In this document: positions 58,014 through 64,000 of the stretch, piece after piece
Layout of the letters: every line of letters starts with the position of its first letter
How positions within the stretch are numbered: the first letter of the stretch is position 1
Assembly (NCBI GenBank): GCA_963971305.1
Contig: CAXARO010000949.1
Coordinates: forward strand, 1 to 64,000
Length of the DNA: 64,000 bases
Source of the DNA: Arcuatula senhousia
Lineage: Eukaryota > Mollusca > Bivalvia > Mytilida > Mytilidae
Direction: 5' to 3'
Translations under genes and position numbers: made by a program
Notes under the pieces: model-generated
Database searches by the model: none
Seen by the model: the letters and a program-made list of their open reading frames with translations, nothing else
Told to the model about the DNA's origin: nothing

Positions 58014-59230
58014 AATGTTATAAAATTTATAGCGTATTATGAGAAAAAAAACGTATGATCTATGGTATTTTTTAACCGTCCGTTTAAAGGTGGCTTGTAT
58101 ACTTCCACTGAACCCGCAATTGCCAAAATAAGCAATGTATCTATGCAACCGATGTGGCACAAGCAGAGAGGTCCCAACTGGACATTCGAATGTCAAAAGG
58201 GCAATTTAAAGACAAAACCAGTTAACATGCAAAATCGGCGAGATTGGCACAAAACAAATAGAAATCAATGTCCAACGCGAACTTAAATCGTAAGGAGAGT
58301 GAACTCGGTGATCCTTGAGGGCAAACAATTCCTGCGAGTATATGTATATATGACCAGTAGTAAAAATAAAATTTTTAAAATTATTTATTGGCATAAACTC
58401 ATATATACATGATATATATGAAATCGTCTTGAATGGACATTACAAATTCCTTCATCATCAACCGCAATTGTAGATGTCTTCCTTTCTCAAATATTAACTT
58501 AACTGATTTTCAGTAGTTGCAACACACCAACTGCGTTGATAATGATCAATTCAGTGTGTCAAACATTCAGAAAAGAAAGACAAAACAAAAACCTCATAAC
58601 AAAGAAACCAAAATCTGTACTCATTTGTTAGATAGAAATCCCATATTCGTGTGAGCGCAAAATGCAGATATATATGTATTCCACCCTTGCTGATTCGGTG
58701 ATCAGTTCAACAATAAATCGTTATAAAATGAAAGAAAGTACATTAAAACTGTGATAGTTCCAAATAAATTGAACTACACCTGACACGAGTGCTTGAAAGA
58801 CTCATCAGGACTCTGTTTTCAAAATGTTTAATGATCAAGAGTTTTTAGAATACAGTAAAAAGATAAAAAGATATCCCTCTTATTCTTCGGTAAATGACTA
58901 GTGTCGGAACGTGCATTATACAGAAGGTGGCCAATTTAACAGTAGTTTTAGCATCTGAAATTTGCACAAGATAAGTCCTCGGAACAGACCTTCATAGTGA
59001 ACTCATTGAATAGCCCCCCCCCCCCCCCAATTAAAAGTTGCCTAACAAATTTAACATTAAAACTTATTTATGTGCAGCATACAGCAGACCCTTTTAATGC
59101 ATTTTCAAGTAAAAAACATTCAAAGCAATCATGAAAACACGTTCTTTGGCAGGAAGATTAATCTAAATGAAGGTATTTTCCCAAACGAGAACATGACAGA
59201 TACTTGACATGTCTACGTAGACATTAACAC
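58014..59230. other. No gene seen
   Basis: AT-rich. A diverged CCTGACACGAGTGCTTGAAAG / GACTCATCAGGA phrase at 58790-58815 is related to the 40862 repeat. A C16 run lies at about 59014-59029. Confidence 0.4.
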
Positions 59231-59236
59231 ACCTTA

Positions 59237-59273
59237 TGGGCGGAACTGACCAGAATCTGGTCAGTTCCGCCCA
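59237..59273. repeat. Perfect 18-bp-arm palindrome
   Basis: TGGGCGGAACTGACCAGA, one base, then its exact inverse. It is GC-rich in an AT-rich setting and could extrude as a cruciform. No other copy was seen in the window. Confidence 0.85.
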
Positions 59274-59339
59274 CCTAAGCTAATAGGAAATAACATAGGA
59301 TGCTTCCATACGTTTATTTGACATCGATCAAAAAAAAAA

Positions 59340-59580
59340 ATGTATGGATGATCGATACTAGGTTTACGGGGGTGGTAAAGGGGGGGTACGTGCACGGATG
59401 AACGGCCAATATAAAATGACAATCACGATGAACGGCCAATAAAAAAAATGATAATCACGATGAACGAAAAATGAAATAGAGAAACACGATGCACGATGAA
59501 CCCTCATGCACGACTGAACGGGAAATAAAAATTGCTCAACACGATGCACGAAAAAAACCCTTTACCACCCACGTTTACGA
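59340..59580 (+). repeat. Irregular CACGATGAACG repeats
   Basis: GATGAACGGCCAATA, ATCACGATGAACG, ACACGATGCACGA and similar words recur about eight times. No gene. Confidence 0.6.
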
Positions 59581-61271
59581 ATCGCCATTTTTTGATCCGG
59601 GACATAGCTAGCCTTCTTGTGTAATGATGGTGGTGCCTAAAATGTGTAACCCGTACCCGTACCCGTACCATTTTTGGCTCATTTACCCGTACCCGTACCC
59701 GCACCAGTTAAAGTGGACCACCTGTTGTCGATGCTTATCAGCGCTACATACAACAGGAAAGGGGTAATAAATCGGGTATGATTTTAGGCCCGATTTTATC
59801 TCTCGTTCTTCCGCCATTGTCAGCGGTGGCCGCTGTGCTTATCATCCGTTGGACAATCGTGTTCGAGATTTCTTTAGATAAAATTCATTAACACATAATT
59901 AACACCAACTTCTCATGTCTTTCTTACTAATTAACATCTGAAAGATCTAATTAATTTTATCAGCTTATTAATAAGCATTAATTACAAGACCGCGGGACAG
60001 GATAATTTGCAACACAATTTTCTAGCCAATCAAAATTGGAGATCCATTACCCCTTATCTGTTGTATTTTACAATGCAACAGAATATCAGTTTACGCACCA
60101 GTTTGCAAATTTGACTCGTAAAGAGCGAAAACGCAATGAAACTTTCTGAAATTGCGCATGAAGGTTTCTGCTAAATTATTCAATGACCTGGTATCATTTT
60201 TTTTCAAATCGTTATTCTTATTTTCCAAAATAAATGTTGTTAGAAAATTTTGGTGCCTGAAATGTGTAACCGGAAGTTAACACCATGACGAATGTGCCAA
60301 AGAAGTGATAACTTTGAACTCCTCAAAAATTAAATTTTTTCATCGTAAATTGGATTCGTTTTAATTGTTAAATGTTATATTAAATGTTTATAACGATTGT
60401 ATTGTAAATTGGCTCTAAAATGAATATGTTTTTATTTATTTTGTACGCTCCAAAATTATCAAAACTTTGGCCCGGATTTTCACCGGATACGGGTTATTTG
60501 TAAACATTGGATAAAATCGCGATAGGTCCCTCGGTATAAAGCGAAATTGTTAAATAGATAGTTATTGTTTTTGAATAAATCGTTCATTCACTTACTGCTG
60601 ATATATTTTTGTAACTTTAAATTCACGTGTAAAACAAATATGTTTCTCATTTGATTAGAAAAGGCCCTGTATGTCATCGGGTACGCCCAAATTTTCAATG
60701 TCGGTATCGAGTAAAAACATGAAATACATCAAAATATGAATGTTAATTTAAAAGTTTTGAGATATGAAATCATTCAATGTCATACTAAAAAGGCATACAT
60801 AAAATATTACAATGATTGACTTTGTTTTTGCTACAGTCGAAGCGAATATGTGAAATTTTGAACAATCTGGGTGCGGGTACGGGTACGGGTTACGGTAGCC
60901 AGACAACTCGGCCCGCGGACAAGTCGGCCCGGGACAACTCGGGCCGGATTTTAAGACAACTCGGACCGGTAGAAGACAACTCGGCCCTGTTCAAGAAAAT
61001 AAATGTATTATGATATTAAACGTATATAATCACGAAAAGATACTTTCTTAATGGTTTTCGGTTAATTTTATTTGCAATAAACAAGAGTTTTACCTATCTT
61101 ATTATAGTACTTTTCATGAAATATATCCTTAACATCTCTATATTCTGATTCTGACTTCATAATAATATTTATTTTGCAAAATATAATATGTTAAGAGTCT
61201 ACTTATTTAGATCTTCATAAAAAATGCTTTAGATTTTTATAAGAAGATAAATTGCTTATTTATCATACTTA

Positions 61272-63537
61272 CCCATACGAAAAAATTATACGGAATCCAT
61301 ATGGAATGCTTATGGAATCCATATGGACAGGTTATGGACAAGAATATCCATATGGATTTATGATTGTCCATATGGATTAAATTGTTGTCCATATGGATTA
61401 GAATATTATGGATTAAAATATTGTCCATATGGACAAAAAATGTTGTCCATATGGACAAATAAAAAATCCAGAAGGACAAAGCTAAATCCATATGGACAAT
61501 TTTTTCTTTAAATATAATCTTTATTTGCAAAATACACCCATATGGGTCAAAGCAAAAACAAAAACATGTAAAATACAAAACATATACAGAAAACAACAGA
61601 GTATACAGAATATTAACATAATTATAGAGTTATAGTTTTGAGAACATTTTGACCAATGTGGACCCTATTTTCGTAGTACCAGTGACTGCTTTATAAAGTC
61701 GCATACAATTGGAATCAGTTCTATATCGGGATTCAAAATTCGTTGCATATGTATAATTTTATTATTTAAGTCGATGTTTTGATTTAAATTTAATTTATTA
61801 AACATAGTTTGTCTTAATTGTTTGTTATTGTTACAATACAGAAGAAAATGATATTCATCTTCAACAACTTCACATACAGAGCACAGTCTATTTTCTCTTT
61901 TAATATTTCTGTATCTTCCTAATTCTATATTTAATTTGTGGTCGCTGACTCTTAATTGTGTTATTAATTGTCTGTTTTTAAAACTTGTTTCTTTTAATAA
62001 ATATTGTTCTAAACCAAATTCAGTCTTTAATTGTTTGTATAAAAATAATTTAGAATCATCGGTCAAGCTGGCTAATTTCTGCATTATTATATTTTTGTAG
62101 TTATCTTCTATTTTTTGTTTAAAATTACTTTTTAATTTATTTTTAATTTTCAAAAAGGGTTTGTCCAAATTCTCAAATTCTGTGATATCTAATTCACATT
62201 CTTCAAAAATTTTGGAAGCAAGGGTGTACCACGAGTACATTCCTTCATTGTGTAGATTTTTGTTTACAATATATGCTTCTTTTAACAAAGGGTTAATCTT
62301 TTCAGAGTTTAGTCTGCAAAAATACATCATTACTTGAGTTTTAATGAAACTTTCAATAGGCAATCTACCAAGCTCTGACTTTGATGAGATATTGCATGTC
62401 GTTTTTTTAAACCTTGCAGACATGAGTGCACTTTCAGTTTTTGAGTCCATTGAATTGCAAACAGGAACACTCATTACAGTGTGATTATTGCTGGAGTTAC
62501 AGAGGATTATATTGAAATGTGTTTGTTTGTGCATGTATTTATATATGTAAGTACATTAATTAATGATTTTTTTAGTTTTTCAATACATTTCAATACCTTT
62601 TTATTGACTCAAAAGTTTAAAAATTGCTAAAACTGTACATCCTAGATAAAAGAAATAGAATGGCAAGTAAATCTCTTTGCAAACTCTTAATCTACATGCT
62701 ATTGAAAAGCTACAATTATTTTTTTTTTATATTTTTTATCTATAATTCAATGTGTAATCATGCAGAATAAATGCAATTAGCAATTCAACAACAGTTCTAA
62801 TGCTGATTTGGCAAAGCATGATTGGATAGACTTTGTAATGCATACCCCCCAAAAAATTGTTCAGTCATAATGTGAAAGCAAGCCAACAACCCTTTTATAT
62901 ATATCTCCCCATCATATAGTTTGGGGCATAAATCAGTTGTACCAAATGCCTCATGCACTTTACTGTTTTTTTTTCTGCATGGCCATGAGGTGGTGGTATG
63001 CTAATAATGCCTTAAATTATTAAAACTTAGGTCTTTATTTTTTGCTGTTGACACATAGGTTGGAAAAGATAATACAAATTTTAGGAAACTTCTTTTCTTA
63101 AGGAAGTTTGAAATAAATCTTAGATCAACAGCATCTCCATGAAGAACCTTCAATTATGCCTGATTGAATCCCATGTCTAATCCTTATGGATTTATTACTA
63201 AAAATCCATATGGATTGTGAAAAATTCCATATGGAATAAGAACAAAAATTCATATGGAATCCATAACCGTTTTATATGGAATCAATAATCTTTTCATATG
63301 GATTCCATAACCCATTTATATGGAATCCATATGATTTATGCAAATGAGTTCATAACAACTTATGGACTAATTTAAATATTTCGGCTGAAATTCCATACGG
63401 AATCCATAACCATTCCATATGGATCCATAAGCATTCCATATGGATTGTTCAATAGAAAACTGATCAGTCTTTATGGAATTTTTGTTTAATTTCCATATGG
63501 AATCCATAACCAATCCATATGGAGCTTTTCGTACGGG
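61272..63537. mobile_element. Nested element C: TIR with TCCATATGGA palindrome arrays, TA duplication
   Basis: The ends read CCCATACGAAAA and (inverse of right) CCCGTACGAAAA, flanked by TA. Each arm carries many copies of the palindrome TCCATATGGA and of GGAATCCATAA: about 10 in 61290-61500 and about 15 in 63185-63530. It encloses a reverse-transcriptase fragment. Superfamily unknown. Confidence 0.65.
61665..62534 (-). pseudogene. C-terminal part of a third non-LTR reverse transcriptase
   Basis: A 289-codon frame matching the region after the polymerase core of the 44293 protein: SELGRLPIESFIKTQVMMYF parallels SELGRFPLYINIVIQIFMYW, and the zinc motif CSVCEVVEDEYHFLLYC parallels CQFCSMNSVEDEEHFLFKC. 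The polymerase core is absent, so this is a 5'-truncated copy within element C. AAATAAAG lies about 150 bp beyond the stop. Confidence 0.8.
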
Positions 63538-64000
63538 TAGCAAAAGTATAATAAAAATAAGAATGATCTCAGATTTTAGATAGTTTACATTTTGTTCCGG
63601 GCTTTTAGTTAATCATGTCTATCAGTCGTGGGAATAGAGTATATTGTATAACAATTCATTGAAAAGTTTCTCGAAACCGTTTTCTCACTTGATTGTTAAA
63701 GATAATTTTGGTTAAAGTCGGGCCGACTTGTCTTATAGAGGGCCGATTTGTCCTACAGACCGGGCCGAGTTGTCCCGGGCCGACTTGTCTTCGGGTCGAG
63801 TTGTCTGGCATTCCGGGTTACACATTTTAGGCACCACCTGTAATGATGGCGTCATGGTCTGGAAATTGTTATAAATCAGACTCGGCAAAAAGACACCATG
63901 TGGACCGGGCATATGATGAAGACTTGCGAGATATTAAGTTTGTAAGTCATTTTTCAGGCCTGTCAGTGTCAAGTTTTTGAGATGACCATGCGTGAGATTT

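Larger units (their letters stand above)
60894..63813. mobile_element. Nested element B: TIR of GACAACTCGG words, duplication CGGGTTAC
   Basis: The ends read GGTAGCCAGACAACTCGGCC and (inverse of right) GAATGCCAGACAACTCGACC. Each TIR is built from four to five direct copies of GACAACTCGGCCCG-like words. CGGGTTAC flanks (60886-60893, 63814-63821). It sits in the right TIR of element A, splitting CGGGTTAC from ACATTTTAGG. Confidence 0.75.
59629..63838. mobile_element. Nested element A: TIR, 9-bp duplication TGTAATGAT
   Basis: Both ends read GGTGGTGCCTAAAATGTG then TAACCCG (inverse on the right). TGTAATGAT flanks exactly (59620-59628 and 63839-63847). Inside the left end is a CCCGTA tandem (59650-59705), whose inverse lies at 60868-60890. 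The 9-bp duplication and G-start fit Mutator-like elements. Without element B it would be about 1.29 kb. No transposase frame. Confidence 0.8.

Overview
The window is AT-rich eukaryotic DNA with small exons, spliced genes and a very high load of nested transposable elements. A bivalve mollusc, most likely a mussel-like species, is the best guess. This rests on my recollection that the dispersed family starting AGCTCACCTGACC and ending GGCTCCTGGGAGCC-TCTTGTT is common in such genomes, plus a tRNA-derived SINE and the intron-rich receptor genes. No search could be run, so the species is inference.

Host genes are few. The best is a five-exon minus-strand gene (26998 down to 19703). It encodes a 492-residue single-pass receptor: signal peptide, CUB-like ectodomain, Ser/Thr-rich stalk, transmembrane helix and a cytoplasmic tail with SH3- and SH2-type motifs. 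All four introns have GT/AG ends and matching phases, and the joined length is a multiple of three. A second, partial gene of the same design lies behind it on the same strand (33917 to 31314), with only its TM and tail exons visible. A plus-strand last exon (17673-18379) carries a PD-(D/E)XK nuclease-like motif. An unrecognised exon lies at 1338-1686, and a YqaJ-like fragment at 54790-54996.

Most of the rest is mobile DNA. 1890-6125: a tandem-unit element broken by a 3.0 kb TIR transposon, itself broken by a hAT-like element. 6126-17584: repeated insertion of one family into itself, balanced like brackets, with a hAT element and further insertions inside. 18551-18952: a MITE related to the 3.0 kb element. 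19.2-27 kb: the receptor gene with repeats in its introns. 27.3-31 kb: a SINE, a 382-bp tandem array and a short hAT-like MITE. 32-35 kb: more of the self-nesting family. 35.1-38.6 kb: a broken non-LTR retrotransposon (ORF1 plus endonuclease). 38.8-39.9 kb: a foldback element with about 18 copies of a short palindrome and a 9-bp target duplication. 40.8-41.6 kb: the C-terminus of another retrotransposon split by a duplicated repeat. 41.8-46.6 kb: a 99-bp satellite split by a 5'-truncated reverse transcriptase. 46.6-59.6 kb: mostly unannotated sequence with scattered repeats. 59.6-63.85 kb: three TIR elements nested in one another around a reverse-transcriptase fragment.

Several families unrelated in sequence share one design: a terminal hairpin, a GTCCGTCC-type or GTC-type run, a tandem core, a short inverted end and a 3' hairpin. 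This matches Helentron-type non-autonomous elements. All boundaries and target duplications were read by eye.
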